A stretch of 64,000 bases of DNA from Geothermobacter hydrogeniphilus (GTDB lineage Bacteria > Desulfobacterota > Desulfuromonadia > Desulfuromonadales > Geothermobacteraceae). This document shows positions 54,074 to 62,934 of the stretch, in pieces (the first letter of the stretch is position 1; the number at the start of each line of letters is the position of its first letter). The DNA is taken from the NCBI RefSeq assembly GCF_002093115.1, contig NZ_NAAD01000016.1, positions 41,388-105,387 on the forward strand. The letters are read 5' to 3'. The notes under the pieces were generated by a model. The model was not told where the DNA came from and searched no databases. It saw only the letters and a program-made list of their open reading frames with translations. The translations under genes were made by a program, and so were the position numbers.

Positions 54074-54856
54074 TTACCGCTCCCCGGTGTCCACCGGAGC
54101 GGACACCGCTCGATCCAGAGAAAATTCGGGGGTCAGCAATCCCAGGGCGCAGGCCCTGGCCACCGCCTGCTGGCGGTTGGCGGCGCCGAGTTTGCGCAAC
54201 ACGTTGTTGAGATGGTAGATCACCGTTCGTTCACCGATATGCAGGATACTGGAAATTTCCCAGGAGGTTTTACCCTTCGCGGTCCACAGCAGGCAGTCCT
54301 TCTCTCTCCCGGTCAGAGGGACGGTCGCCGGCGGCTGTGCCTGTTCGTCGCTGCAACGCAACAGGCCGTCAACCAGGTAGCCGGCGACCAGGCAGGCCCT
54401 GGGCAGGGCCTGCTGCAGGCTTTTCTCCGGCTGCGGGTGGTCGCTGCCGTTGGCCAGGGTGAGAACTCCGAACAGCCCTGCCGGACCATGCACCGGAATC
54501 GTCAGTCCGGCAACCAGGCCATGGGTTCCGGCATCAGCAATGAAGTCCCTCCCCTCGTCTTCCAGTGATTGCGGCAGGTCGTCCCAGAAGAGCGGCAGGT
54601 GGGATTGCAGGGCATGCTTCAGGGTCGGATCCCTTTGAAAACGTTCCGGTCGGCAGAGCAGAGACCACCAGTCATCGGGGAGCCCGGAAAGGGCCGAGAG
54701 ACCGGCTTCGGCCGGATTGGTGAGCTGGCCGCCGAGGACCAGGAAATGGTCAATCTTCAACTGCCGGCAGATGCTGCAGCAAAGGGTGTGCAGCCCCGCG
54801 AGATCAGGGGCCTGCCGGATATGACTGAGGCAACGGTGCCACCAGGAGTGCTTCAT
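54074..54856 (-). CDS. LuxR-family regulator (LuxR solo)
   Basis: A 260-residue regulator. An N-terminal domain (about 15-165) fits an autoinducer-binding fold (KIDHFLVLGGQ, LPDDWWSLLCRPERFQRDPT-L, AGLTIPVHGPAGLFGVLTLA), including W and D residues at positions like those binding N-acyl homoserine lactones. The C-terminal HTH_LuxR (about 180-242) has LTGREKDCLLWTAKGKTSWE-ISSIL and RTVIYHLNNVLRKLGAANRQ-QAVARA. No luxI lies in the window, so it is a solo here; ligand unknown. It is followed 4 bp later by the receiver-like gene. Confidence 0.85.
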   Translation of the reverse strand: MKHSWWHRCLSHIRQAPDLAGLHTLCCSICRQLKIDHFLVLGGQLTNPAEAGLSALSGLPDDWWSLLCRPERFQRDPTLKHALQSHLPLFWDDLPQSLEDEGRDFIADAGTHGLVAGLTIPVHGPAGLFGVLTLANGSDHPQPEKSLQQALPRACLVAGYLVDGLLRCSDEQAQPPATVPLTGREKDCLLWTAKGKTSWEISSILHIGERTVIYHLNNVLRKLGAANRQQAVARACALGLLTPEFSLDRAVSAPVDTGER

Positions 54857-55024
54857 AGGGCTTCAGTCGGGTTAGGGTCCGGAAACAGCCGCGGGAAAGC
54901 CCCCCTCTCCGCCCTCTTGATGCACGGCAATTCCCATAGCAGAACTTCTAAACTAGCATGAAGAGCGGTCCCGTTCATCTCCTTTTTTGCAAACCTGTAA
55001 GGATTTAGGGGGGATGGAGGAGTG

Positions 55025-55053
55025 TTGAGTTCCGCGGACAGCTCCGTTATGAT
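55025..55053 (+). promoter_or_regulatory. Promoter of the UbiD-family gene
   Basis: TTGAGT (55025-55030), 17-bp spacer, TATGAT (55048-55053). Leader of about 23 nt with AGGAAC before the ATG. Confidence 0.7.
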
Positions 55054-55082
55054 GCGGACGTCCACCGCATGAGGAACAACAG

Positions 55083-56918
55083 ATGGGATATCGAAATCTT
55101 CAGGACTGCATCGCCGACCTGGAACGACGGGGCGAGCTGATCCGCATTGAACAGGAACTCGACCCGCGCCTGGAAATCGGCGCCGTACAGCGCCGCGTCT
55201 ACCGGGCCGGCGGACCGGCGTTGCTCTTCACCCGGCCGCGGGGCAGCCGGTTTCCGATGCTCGGCAACCTGTTCGGCACCCTGGAGAGAACCCGCTGGCT
55301 GTTTCGTGACGCCCTGCGCGGTGTGGAAACCCTGGTCCGGGCCAAAATCGACCCGCGGGAACTGCTGAAGAGTCCGAGCGCCCTGCTGCGGGCGCCGCTG
55401 GCCGCTCGGTACCTGCTGCCGAGGCGGGTGCGGAAGGCGCCGATCCTGGCGCACCGGACCGGGCTGGAACAGCTGCCGCAGCTGGTTTCCTGGCCCCGGG
55501 ACGGCGGCGCCTTCATCACCCTGCCGCAGGTCTACAGTGAAGATCCGGCCGCGCCCGGTTGGCGCCATTCGAACCTCGGCATGTACCGGGTGCAGATTTC
55601 CGGTAATGATTACGGTCCCGCTGAGGCGGGGATGCACTACCAGATCCATCGCGGCATCGCCATTCACCACCGCAGAGCCCTGGAAGCCGGGCAGCCGCTG
55701 CGGGTCAATGTCTTCGTCGGCGGTCCGCCGGCCTTGAGCGTGGCGGCGGTGATGCCGTTGCCGGAGGGGATGCCGGAAATCGCCTTTGCCGGGCTGCTCG
55801 GCGGCCGGCGGATTGACCTGACCAGTGCCGCCAACGGCTTGCCGATGCCGGCCGAGGCCGACTTCTGTCTCACCGGCTGGCTCGATCCGGCGGTGTTGAA
55901 AAAGGAGGGGCCGTTCGGCGACCATCTCGGCTACTACAGTCTCGGCCACGAGTTTCCGGTCTTCCGGGTCGAAACCGTCCATCACCGGCCCGATGCCATC
56001 TGGCCCTTCACCACCGTCGGTCGTCCTCCGCAGGAGGATACCAGTTTCGGCGCCTTCATTCATGAACTGACCGGCGAACTGATCCCCGAGGTTCTGCCGG
56101 GGGTTCACGCCGTCCACGCGGTCGATGCCGCCGGTGTTCATCCGCTGTTGCTGGCGGTCGGCAGCGAGCGCTACACTCCTTACGCCGAACCGGGTCGTCC
56201 CCAGGAACTGCTCACCCAGGCCAATGCCATTCTCGGCCAGGGACAGCTGTCGCTGGCCAAGTATCTGCTGATCGCCAACGCCGGCGACAATCCGCCCGAG
56301 TTGCAGCGGATCGACGATTTCCTGCGCTTCATGCTGGAACGGGTTGACTGGCGGCGTGACCTGCATTTCCAGACCCGCACCACCATCGACACCCTCGATT
56401 ACTCGGGGCGCGGTCTCAATCGGGGCTCCAAGCTGGTGGTGGCGGCGGTCGGAAAACCCTTGCGCCGCCTTGCCGCAGTCCTGCCGGAAAACCTGCGCCT
56501 GCCGGACGGCTTCTCCGATCCGACCCTGCCGCTGCCCGGCGTGCTGGCGGTCCGGGCTCCGGCCTGGGGCGCCCCGCCCCACGGCAACGACCCGGTCCTC
56601 GACCAGTTCTGCCGCCGACAGGAAAAACTCGGCATGGATGAAGGCATCGCGCTGGTGGTGCTGGTCGATGATCCGCAGTTTGTCGCCCGTTCCCTCGACG
56701 ACTGGCTGTGGACGGTCTTCACCCGCTCCGATCCGGCGGTCGATATCGACGGCCTCGGCGCGGACACGCTTCACAAGCACTGGGGCTGCACCGGCCCGCT
56801 GGTTATCGATGCCCGTCTCAAGGCGCACCACGCCCCGCCGTTGGAAGAGTTGCCCGAGGTGGAAAAGAAAGTTGACGAACTGGGCGGGCCGGGCGGCCCG
56901 CTGCACGGGATTATCTGA
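55083..56918 (+). CDS. UbiD family (de)carboxylase
   Basis: A 611-residue protein of the UbiD family, which uses prenylated FMN to decarboxylate aromatic or unsaturated acids. It starts YRNLQDCIADLERRGELIRI and has GMYRVQISGNDYGPAEAGMH-YQIHRGI (prFMN/metal region, about 165-195) and KKEGPFGDHLGYYSLGHEFP (about 272-291) with the E-x4-D catalytic pair. At 611 residues it is about 120 longer than E. coli UbiD, with an extra C-terminal part (about 480-611) and an N-terminal insertion. Such long forms are often annotated as menaquinone-pathway decarboxylases; the substrate here is not proven. No ubiX is adjacent. Confidence 0.9.
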   Translation: MGYRNLQDCIADLERRGELIRIEQELDPRLEIGAVQRRVYRAGGPALLFTRPRGSRFPMLGNLFGTLERTRWLFRDALRGVETLVRAKIDPRELLKSPSALLRAPLAARYLLPRRVRKAPILAHRTGLEQLPQLVSWPRDGGAFITLPQVYSEDPAAPGWRHSNLGMYRVQISGNDYGPAEAGMHYQIHRGIAIHHRRALEAGQPLRVNVFVGGPPALSVAAVMPLPEGMPEIAFAGLLGGRRIDLTSAANGLPMPAEADFCLTGWLDPAVLKKEGPFGDHLGYYSLGHEFPVFRVETVHHRPDAIWPFTTVGRPPQEDTSFGAFIHELTGELIPEVLPGVHAVHAVDAAGVHPLLLAVGSERYTPYAEPGRPQELLTQANAILGQGQLSLAKYLLIANAGDNPPELQRIDDFLRFMLERVDWRRDLHFQTRTTIDTLDYSGRGLNRGSKLVVAAVGKPLRRLAAVLPENLRLPDGFSDPTLPLPGVLAVRAPAWGAPPHGNDPVLDQFCRRQEKLGMDEGIALVVLVDDPQFVARSLDDWLWTVFTRSDPAVDIDGLGADTLHKHWGCTGPLVIDARLKAHHAPPLEELPEVEKKVDELGGPGGPLHGII

Positions 56919-56967
56919 CGCCCGCAACGGGGCCGGTAAAAAAGGAGAGGGGAGACCAGCTTCCGGA

Positions 56968-58647
56968 TCAGTGCTGGAAACGTTCCGTCTGGCCGCGCAG
57001 CTTCTCGACCAGGGTCTCCAGGACCTCGATATTCTCCAGGATGACCTTGGCGCGGTCGGCATTCTTGCGCAGCCGCTCTTCAGAGGCGGTGAAATGTTCG
57101 AAGATCTCGCTGGAGATCTGCCGCTGAAAGCCGGTCGCGTCCTGAATCGCCTTGATCTGCCGTTCACGGTCGGCCAGTCCGCGATCGAAATCCCGGTTGG
57201 CCTGCACCTGTTCCTCCATGCCGTGGGCGATCTGGTCGGAGGCGGCTTTCATCTGCGTGACCCCTTCCTGGATGCGGGCGATGGCGGACTGCTGCTCCTG
57301 GATGGCGCGGGCAATTGCCTTGACTGAACGCAGACTGTGGCCGGCATCGTCCAGCAGGGTGCGGGCGCGCTCGGCCTGGGAGCCGGTCACCCGGGCGATT
57401 TCTTCCGAGGCATTGACCGCTTCGACCGAGCTGGTGAGAATCTTGCGTAGCGCCTCGCCGGCGGAGCGGGAGAGTTCCTTGCCCTTTTCGATCCGCTCAC
57501 TGGTGGCGGCCACCGCCGAGGTGACCTCCTTGGTTTCCCCGCCGATCGCCTTGACGATGCGCTGGATATCCTGGGCGCTGCTGGTGGTGCGGTCGGCGAG
57601 GTCGCGAATTTCATCGGCCACGACCGAAAAGCCTTTGCCCTCCTCGCCGGCCTTGGCGGCGATGATCGCGGCGTTGAAGGCGAGCAGTTCGGTGTCGGAT
57701 ACCAGGTCCCGGATCACTTCGATGATCTTGGCCACCTCGCCGGTCTGCTGCGCGAGGCGCTCCATGGCGGCCATCGCCTTGCGGCTTTCGTCCTCGATCA
57801 GGTCCATTTCGTCAATCGAGCGCTGTACCACCAGCAGGCCGTTTTCGGCATCCTGCTTGACATTCTCGGCCTGTTCGGCGCCCTGCTGAACGCCGCTGCG
57901 AATCTGCTCCAGGGCAGCGCCGGTGGCATCCAGGTCCTGCGCCGTCCCTTCGACCGAACGGGCGATCTCTTCGGCCTGGCTGGAAACCTCAATGACGCTG
58001 GACGCCAGTTCGTCGACGCTCGACGAGGTTTCGAGAAACTTGGCGGTCGAATGGTCCATGGCCGCCGCCATCTCTTCAAGCGACGCGGAAAGTTCGCGCG
58101 ACATGGAGGCTTCATCCTGTGAGCGGTTGGTCAGCTGCCGTACCTGTTCCTCGATCTCCTGCTGCTTGGCATCCATCTGCTCGACGTTCTGGCGGGTCTG
58201 GATGGCCGCCGCCAGGCCGTCCCGGGCCCGGTCGGAGAGATAACGGCTGCCGTCCGCCATGCCGTGATAGAGGGGGACGAACTCGTCGATGGTCCGCAGC
58301 AGCCCGCGTACCAGTTGATCGACCTGGTTGACCGAGGCCGCTACCGCCTGGTGCATCCCCTCAACCGTCTCCTGCTCGATATCGATGGTGCCGAGCAGCG
58401 GCTGCAGCAGGTCGAGTTGCTGGCGGAGCTGCTTTTTCAGGGTGATGCGGACAAAAAAGAACATCGCCGCGCCGACGGCGTAGCCCATGAACAGGCAACT
58501 GAGAATAAACGGCCAGCTGCGGGCGGCCGGGCCGAGCAGCGGCGAGACCGCGAAGGGGAACAGCAGGCCGGTGAGGATGCCGGTGGCATGGGTGAAATAG
58601 AAAACCTTGCGGATGTAGGAGATATTGCTGGCGGACGCGTCGGCCAT
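56968..58647 (-). CDS. Methyl-accepting chemotaxis protein without periplasmic sensor domain
   Basis: A 559-residue chemoreceptor. Two membrane helices near the N-terminus (about 13-32 and 42-63) are separated by only a few residues, so no periplasmic ligand domain exists. A long coiled coil follows with the signalling hairpin [40 protein letters not shown] (about 325-365). The usual NLLALNAAIEAARAG reads [17 protein letters not shown] here. The frame extends 20 codons upstream, but ATG 58647 has GGAGGGAG. It faces the UbiD gene tail to tail. Confidence 0.92.
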   Translation of the reverse strand: MADASASNISYIRKVFYFTHATGILTGLLFPFAVSPLLGPAARSWPFILSCLFMGYAVGAAMFFFVRITLKKQLRQQLDLLQPLLGTIDIEQETVEGMHQAVAASVNQVDQLVRGLLRTIDEFVPLYHGMADGSRYLSDRARDGLAAAIQTRQNVEQMDAKQQEIEEQVRQLTNRSQDEASMSRELSASLEEMAAAMDHSTAKFLETSSSVDELASSVIEVSSQAEEIARSVEGTAQDLDATGAALEQIRSGVQQGAEQAENVKQDAENGLLVVQRSIDEMDLIEDESRKAMAAMERLAQQTGEVAKIIEVIRDLVSDTELLAFNAAIIAAKAGEEGKGFSVVADEIRDLADRTTSSAQDIQRIVKAIGGETKEVTSAVAATSERIEKGKELSRSAGEALRKILTSSVEAVNASEEIARVTGSQAERARTLLDDAGHSLRSVKAIARAIQEQQSAIARIQEGVTQMKAASDQIAHGMEEQVQANRDFDRGLADRERQIKAIQDATGFQRQISSEIFEHFTASEERLRKNADRAKVILENIEVLETLVEKLRGQTERFQH

Positions 58648-58774
58648 GACGGGACTCCCTCCGATGATGGTCAATGATTGGCAGTCGCCGCAAACTGGGC
58701 AATTCATTTGTAAGTATCATGGCTTAGCTCCACAGGCAAGTAAAAGCGGGGTTTTGCCGGCCGCTTCGTTGTGC

Positions 58775-58780
58775 TAGCAT
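58775..58780 (+). promoter_or_regulatory. Start-proximal -10 box of tatD
   Basis: TAGCAT 7 nt before ATG 58788, with TTTTGC 17 bp upstream as a weak -35 (58752-58757). The earlier ATG at 58779 lies inside this box. Predicted leaderless. Confidence 0.45.
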
Positions 58781-58787
58781 GCCGACC

Positions 58788-59597
58788 ATGAAAGAAGGCG
58801 TTTCACGACTTTTCGACAGCCATTGCCATCTCGACCGGCTGGCTCCCGAAACCACCGCCGGGGCGGCTCTCAGCGCCGCGCGCCGGGCCGGAGTCGGCGG
58901 TTGGCTGCTGCCGGGAGTCCGCCGCCGGCACTGGCCGGACCTGCTGGCGATCGCCGCTGCCGATGCCGATGTCCGGGCGGCACCGGGGCTGCATCCGATG
59001 ATGGCCGCGCAGTGGGATGACTCCGCCGCGACGGAGTTGGCCGGGTTGCTGCAGCAACCGGAGTGCGCGGCGGTCGGGGAGATCGGCCTGGACGGGATGA
59101 TCGACATCCCGCGCCGGCTGCAGGAGACGGCCTTTCACGAGCAGCTGCAGTTGGCGGTCGCCGCCGGCAAGCCGGTACTGATCCATTGCCGGCGGGCCTG
59201 GGGAGAGGTGCTTGCCATCCTCCGCCGGGAACGGGCCGAACGGGTTGGCGGCATTCTGCACGGCTTCGGCGGCAGTCCGCAGATCGCCCGCGAGGCTGTC
59301 GATCTCGGTTTCGTCATCGCCTTCGGCGGACCGTTGACGTATCCCAATGCCCGCAAAAGGGTCGAAGTGCTGCGCGGTCTGCCGGATGATGCCATTGTTC
59401 TTGAAAGCGATGCCCCGGATCTGCCGCCGCATCCCCATCGCGGCGAACCGAACCGGCCCGAGTGGCTGCCGCTGATCGCCGCGAAAGTTGCGGAGATCAG
59501 GGGCTGGGACAGTGAGGAAACGGCCAGAATTACGACGGAAAACACCCACCGGATCCTGCGCCGGCAATCGCAACCAGGAAATGAACCCTGGACATGA
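58788..59597 (+). CDS. tatD: TatD family metal-dependent hydrolase
   Basis: A 269-residue cytoplasmic amidohydrolase-fold protein. The metal ligands are visible: H-x-H in LFDSHCHLDRL, E in AVGEIGLDG, H in KPVLIHCRRAW and LHGFGGS, and D in LESDAPDLPPHPHRGEPNRP. TatD enzymes are exonucleases or deoxyribonucleases and some act in quality control. An in-frame ATG at 58779 would add three residues but overlaps the -10 box. It is 61 bp ahead of tcdA. Confidence 0.92.
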   Translation: MKEGVSRLFDSHCHLDRLAPETTAGAALSAARRAGVGGWLLPGVRRRHWPDLLAIAAADADVRAAPGLHPMMAAQWDDSAATELAGLLQQPECAAVGEIGLDGMIDIPRRLQETAFHEQLQLAVAAGKPVLIHCRRAWGEVLAILRRERAERVGGILHGFGGSPQIAREAVDLGFVIAFGGPLTYPNARKRVEVLRGLPDDAIVLESDAPDLPPHPHRGEPNRPEWLPLIAAKVAEIRGWDSEETARITTENTHRILRRQSQPGNEPWT

Positions 59598-59658
59598 CCG
59601 AGTCGCAGTGGTTTTTCCTCGACCCTTGAGCCTTTCGCCTTTAGCCGAATTGAGTATT

Positions 59659-60423
59659 ATGAGTGAACATCGTTTTTCCCGCCTGCAACTGCTGCTCGGC
59701 GACGACGGCCTGCGGCGCCTGCGGGAGGCCTCGGTCGTCGTGTTCGGGGTCGGCGGGGTCGGCAGCTATGCCGCCGAGGCGCTGGTGCGCGGCGGGGTCG
59801 GCAAGCTGACCCTGGTCGATTTCGACGAGATCTGCCTGACCAATGTCAACCGCCAGATCCATGCCCTGAAAGGGACCATCGGCCGGTCCAAGGTCGAGGT
59901 GATGGCCGAGCGCTGCCGGGCGATCAACCCGGACTGCGAGGTGCGGCCGCTGCAGGCCTTCTACGAGGCCGAGCATGCCGAGGAATTGCTCGCCGGCGAC
60001 TACGACTACGTGCTTGACTGCATCGACCACATTACCGCCAAGCTGCACCTGATCGAAAGTTGCATCGAGCGCAAGATCCCGATCATCGCTTCGATGGGGG
60101 CTGCCAACAAGCTCGACCCGACCCGGATCCGGGTCGCCGACCTGGCCGACACCACCACCTGCCGCCTGGCGAAAATCATCCGCCGGGAGTTGCGCAAAAG
60201 AGGTATTGAGCGCGGCGTCAAGGTGGTTTATTCAACCGAGGAGTTCCGCGAGCTGTCAGATCGGACCGCGGTCTGCGCCGAGAACTGCATCTGTCCCAAC
60301 AAGGAGGATCAGCGCTGGCGCTGCACCGACCGACGGGTGATTCTCGGCAGCTCAAGTACCATCCCGCCGATCTTCGGCCTGACCATGGCCGGGGAAGTGA
60401 TCCGGGAGCTGGCGGGGGAATAG
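59659..60423 (+). CDS. tcdA: tRNA threonylcarbamoyladenosine dehydratase (TcdA/CsdL)
   Basis: A 254-residue E1-like enzyme that cyclises t6A37 to ct6A in tRNAs. It begins SEHRFSRLQLLLGDDGLRRL, then ATP-binding VVVFGVGGVGSYAAEALVRG-GVG, LVDFDEICLTNVNRQIHAL, and the catalytic region TTTCRLAKIIRRELRKRGIE-RG with LGSSSTIPPIFGLTMAGEVI. The cysteine in TTCRL is in the place of the reactive cysteine. ATG 59659 lacks a Shine-Dalgarno; the open frame upstream overlaps the tatD end. Confidence 0.94.
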   Translation: MSEHRFSRLQLLLGDDGLRRLREASVVVFGVGGVGSYAAEALVRGGVGKLTLVDFDEICLTNVNRQIHALKGTIGRSKVEVMAERCRAINPDCEVRPLQAFYEAEHAEELLAGDYDYVLDCIDHITAKLHLIESCIERKIPIIASMGAANKLDPTRIRVADLADTTTCRLAKIIRRELRKRGIERGVKVVYSTEEFRELSDRTAVCAENCICPNKEDQRWRCTDRRVILGSSSTIPPIFGLTMAGEVIRELAGE

Positions 60424-60529
60424 TTTGCAGCAGTTTCTCTTCGCAAACTTTCAGTTTGATCTTCAATTTACGAGGATGAATAGGTACGGTAAATTTCGGG
60501 AAGATTGTTTTTTTTAAGCTGGAGATGTC

Positions 60530-62449
60530 ATGGCTAGCAGCAAGCTGACAAGAATCGATCCGGTCGATATTCTGGCCCGGCTCGACTGGACCGAGAATGA
60601 CGATCTCGAATTTAAGTCGGCCAGGGGCGGCCTGCCGCGCAGCCTGTGGGAAACCTACTGCGCCATGGCCAATACCCACGGCGGCGCGATTCTGCTCGGG
60701 GTGGAGGATGACGGCCGGGTCAGCGGAGTCGACCACCCGGAGAAACTGAAGAAGAATTTCTGGGATACCATCAACAACCGGGGCAAGGTCAGTCAGAACC
60801 TGCTCTGTGATACCGATCTGGCCGAAGTGCCACATCCGGACGGGCTGATACTCGCTATTCGCGTGCCGCAGGCAACCCGTTACCAGCGCCCGGTCTTTCT
60901 TGGCCAAAACCCGCTGACCGGAACCTACCGGCGCAATTTCGAGGGGGATTATCACTGTACGGAACAGGAAGTCGGCCGGATGCTCTCCGACCGTGCCGAG
61001 CAGCCGGCCGACAGCCGAATTCTCGAAGGCTTCACCCTGGACGACCTGGACCGGACGAGTCTGCAGCAGTATCGGCAGCGTTTTGCCTCACACAAACCGA
61101 CCCACCCTTGGTTGAGTGAGGACGATGTCGGCTTGCTCGCCAAGTTGGGCGGCTGGCGCCGCGACCGGCTGAGCGGCATCGAAGGGGTGACGGTGGCCGG
61201 GCTGCTGATGTTCGGTCGTGATGAGGCGATCCGCGAAGCGGTGCCGCAATACCATGTCGATTACCGGGAAAAGCTGTCGACTGATCCTGAAATCCGTTGG
61301 ACCGACCGTTTGACTGTTGACGGAACCTGGCCGGCGAATCTGTTTCAGTTCTATCTGCGGGTGATCCAGAGGCTGGCCCAGGATCTGAAGCTCCCCTTCC
61401 AGCTCGACAGCGATCTGTTTCGTCGCGGCGAGACCATTGTTCACGAAGCAATTCGCGAGGCCCTGGTCAATGCGCTGATCCATGCCGACTATCAGGGGCA
61501 GGGCGGTATCGTGGTCGAAAAGCACAAGGATCGTTTCGAGTTCTCCAATCCGGGAACGTTGCTGGTTTCCTTCGATCAGCTGATGCGCGGCAATGTCAGC
61601 GAGTGCCGCAACAAGTCGCTGCAGACCATGTTCATGATGATCGGCGGGGCGGAAAAAGCCGGCTCCGGGGTCGACAAGATCCTTCAGGGATGGAATTCAC
61701 AGCATTGGCGCTCGCCCATGGTCAGGGAACAGGTCCAACCCGATCGGGTACTCTGGGTGTTGCCGATGGTCAGCCTGATCCCCGAGGATTCCCTGCAACG
61801 GTTGCAGACGTGTTTCGGAGCCAGGTTCGGCCGTTTCAGTAAGCTCGAGGTCCAGGCGCTGGTGACAGCCGATATCGAGGGAGCGGTCGATAATGCCCGA
61901 ATGCGGCAGATCTCTGGGCGACATGCCAGTGACGTGACGCGAATTCTGCAGGGTCTGGTCTCGAAAGGAGCCTTGCAACAGGAAGGGCAGGGGCGCTGGA
62001 CACGCTATCGTCTGCCGGATTCTACACTGCCTGGTGACCTTGACTCCGTACATAAGGACCTTGACTCCGTACATAAGGACCTTGACTCCGTACATAAGGA
62101 CCTTGACTCCGTACATAAGGACCTTGACTCCGTACATAAGGACCTTGACTCCGTACATAAGGACCTTGACTCCGTACATAAGGTTGACCCGCTACTCCTG
62201 AAGATTGCCGAACCGGCCAGACGCAGTCAGCGACTGCCGCCGGAGCAAATGGAAAAGCTGATTGTTGAAATGTGTCGCGGACGCTGGCTGACCCGCCGGG
62301 AACTGGCCGGGTTGCTGCAACGTAACCCGGACAGCCTGCGCGCCAGGTATTTGACCCCCATGGTGGCCCATGGGGTGCTTCAGTTACGTTATCCCGATAA
62401 GCCCAATCGAGTTGATCAGGCTTATTCGGCTGGCTCGGGGGCTGATTGA
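60530..62449 (+). CDS. AlbA_2/HATPase-domain protein with seven perfect heptapeptide repeats
   Basis: A 639-residue protein. AlbA_2 (Schlafen-type) domain at about 10-130 with WTENDDLEFKSARGG and TYCAMANTHGGAILLGVEDD-GRVSGV; a GHKL-type ATPase of the HATPase_c_4 kind at about 290-400 with EAIREALVNALIHADY and RFEFSNPGTLLVSFDQ; winged-helix parts near 440-495 and at the C-terminus. Between them (residues about 503-551) lie seven identical DLDSVHK heptapeptides, encoded by seven perfect 21-bp units. Related proteins are regulators or ATP-dependent helper proteins often found near defence genes. GGAGATGTC precedes the ATG. Probably acts on DNA or RNA; no assay-based function. Confidence 0.88.
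   Translation: MASSKLTRIDPVDILARLDWTENDDLEFKSARGGLPRSLWETYCAMANTHGGAILLGVEDDGRVSGVDHPEKLKKNFWDTINNRGKVSQNLLCDTDLAEVPHPDGLILAIRVPQATRYQRPVFLGQNPLTGTYRRNFEGDYHCTEQEVGRMLSDRAEQPADSRILEGFTLDDLDRTSLQQYRQRFASHKPTHPWLSEDDVGLLAKLGGWRRDRLSGIEGVTVAGLLMFGRDEAIREAVPQYHVDYREKLSTDPEIRWTDRLTVDGTWPANLFQFYLRVIQRLAQDLKLPFQLDSDLFRRGETIVHEAIREALVNALIHADYQGQGGIVVEKHKDRFEFSNPGTLLVSFDQLMRGNVSECRNKSLQTMFMMIGGAEKAGSGVDKILQGWNSQHWRSPMVREQVQPDRVLWVLPMVSLIPEDSLQRLQTCFGARFGRFSKLEVQALVTADIEGAVDNARMRQISGRHASDVTRILQGLVSKGALQQEGQGRWTRYRLPDSTLPGDLDSVHKDLDSVHKDLDSVHKDLDSVHKDLDSVHKDLDSVHKDLDSVHKVDPLLLKIAEPARRSQRLPPEQMEKLIVEMCRGRWLTRRELAGLLQRNPDSLRARYLTPMVAHGVLQLRYPDKPNRVDQAYSAGSGAD
62036..62182 (+). repeat. Seven perfect 21-bp tandem repeats within the AlbA_2 gene
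   Basis: Identical units start at 62036, 62057, 62078, 62099, 62120, 62141 and 62162. Each encodes DLDSVHK in frame, so copy-number change would alter a linker by seven residues without frameshift. Confidence 0.98.
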
Positions 62450-62607
62450 TGAAACTGAAACCTTGCAACCGTCAGAGAATTCGACGTCTCTTTTGTGATT
62501 CAGGCTTTGAGTTCGACAACGATAAAGCGAAGCAGCAATTCGAGAATGATGCCAGGTTGCGTGACGGCAGCAGCTATCTGAGCAAGATATTTGCGGCCTT
62601 GAGTTGA
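62449..62607 (+). CDS. Small orphan coupled to the AlbA_2 gene
   Basis: A 52-residue basic protein (MKLKPCNRQRIRRLFCDSGF then EFDNDKAKQQFENDARLRDG and SSYLSKIFAALS). Its ATG shares one base with the upstream stop (TGATG), which predicts translational coupling. No recognised domain; the alternation of basic and acidic residues suggests a short helical protein. It is too short for standard ORF calling. It could be a partner or antitoxin-like peptide, or a fragment of a lost gene. Confidence 0.5.
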   Translation: MKLKPCNRQRIRRLFCDSGFEFDNDKAKQQFENDARLRDGSSYLSKIFAALS

Positions 62608-62616
62608 GTCCCCCTC

Positions 62617-62934
62617 ATGCCTCTCGACTACACCACCCTGGAATTGCTCCGCCAGAGCCACCCGGCCTGGCGGTTGCTGTGCGCCCGTCACGCGCCGCTG
62701 GTGGCCGGTTTTCTGCACCGGGTGTTTATCGTGCCCAATGTCCGCAATCTGTCTCAGGCAGACCTGGTCGAGGCCCTGGAAGACGAGCTTTTCGTCCTGC
62801 GCGAGCAGCTGGGGGCTGAGGCCTTTCCCTGGGGCGGCAAATGGTTGAAACACAGGATTGGACGGACTGACGATGAAACGCCCCAGAAAAGGTTTGCTTG
62901 CCAAACAACAGGAAGAACTCCCATACTCAGATGA
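62617..62934 (+). pseudogene. Truncated JetA-like (DUF3375) gene of a Wadjet system
   Basis: The first 72 or so residues, MPLDYTTLELLRQSHPAWRL then LCARHAPLVAGFLHRVFIVP and LSQADLVEALEDELFVLREQ-LGAEAFP, match the start of DUF3375 proteins, the JetA subunit of type I Wadjet plasmid-defence complexes (about 480 residues). After base ~62832 the frame runs into unrelated sequence and stops at 62934, overlapping the next gene. jetB, jetC and jetD are absent. It is a relic. Family match is from memory of the motif pattern; the breakpoint is read directly. Confidence 0.72.

Noticed and set aside
62036..62182. 21-bp repeats as a CRISPR or origin iteron array
   Set aside because: Units are contiguous, in frame and inside a coding region; no spacers and no replication genes.
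62500..62904. 134-codon minus-strand frame antisense to the orphan and jetA relic
   Set aside because: No domain and no ribosome site; the plus strand carries the recognisable DUF3375 start.
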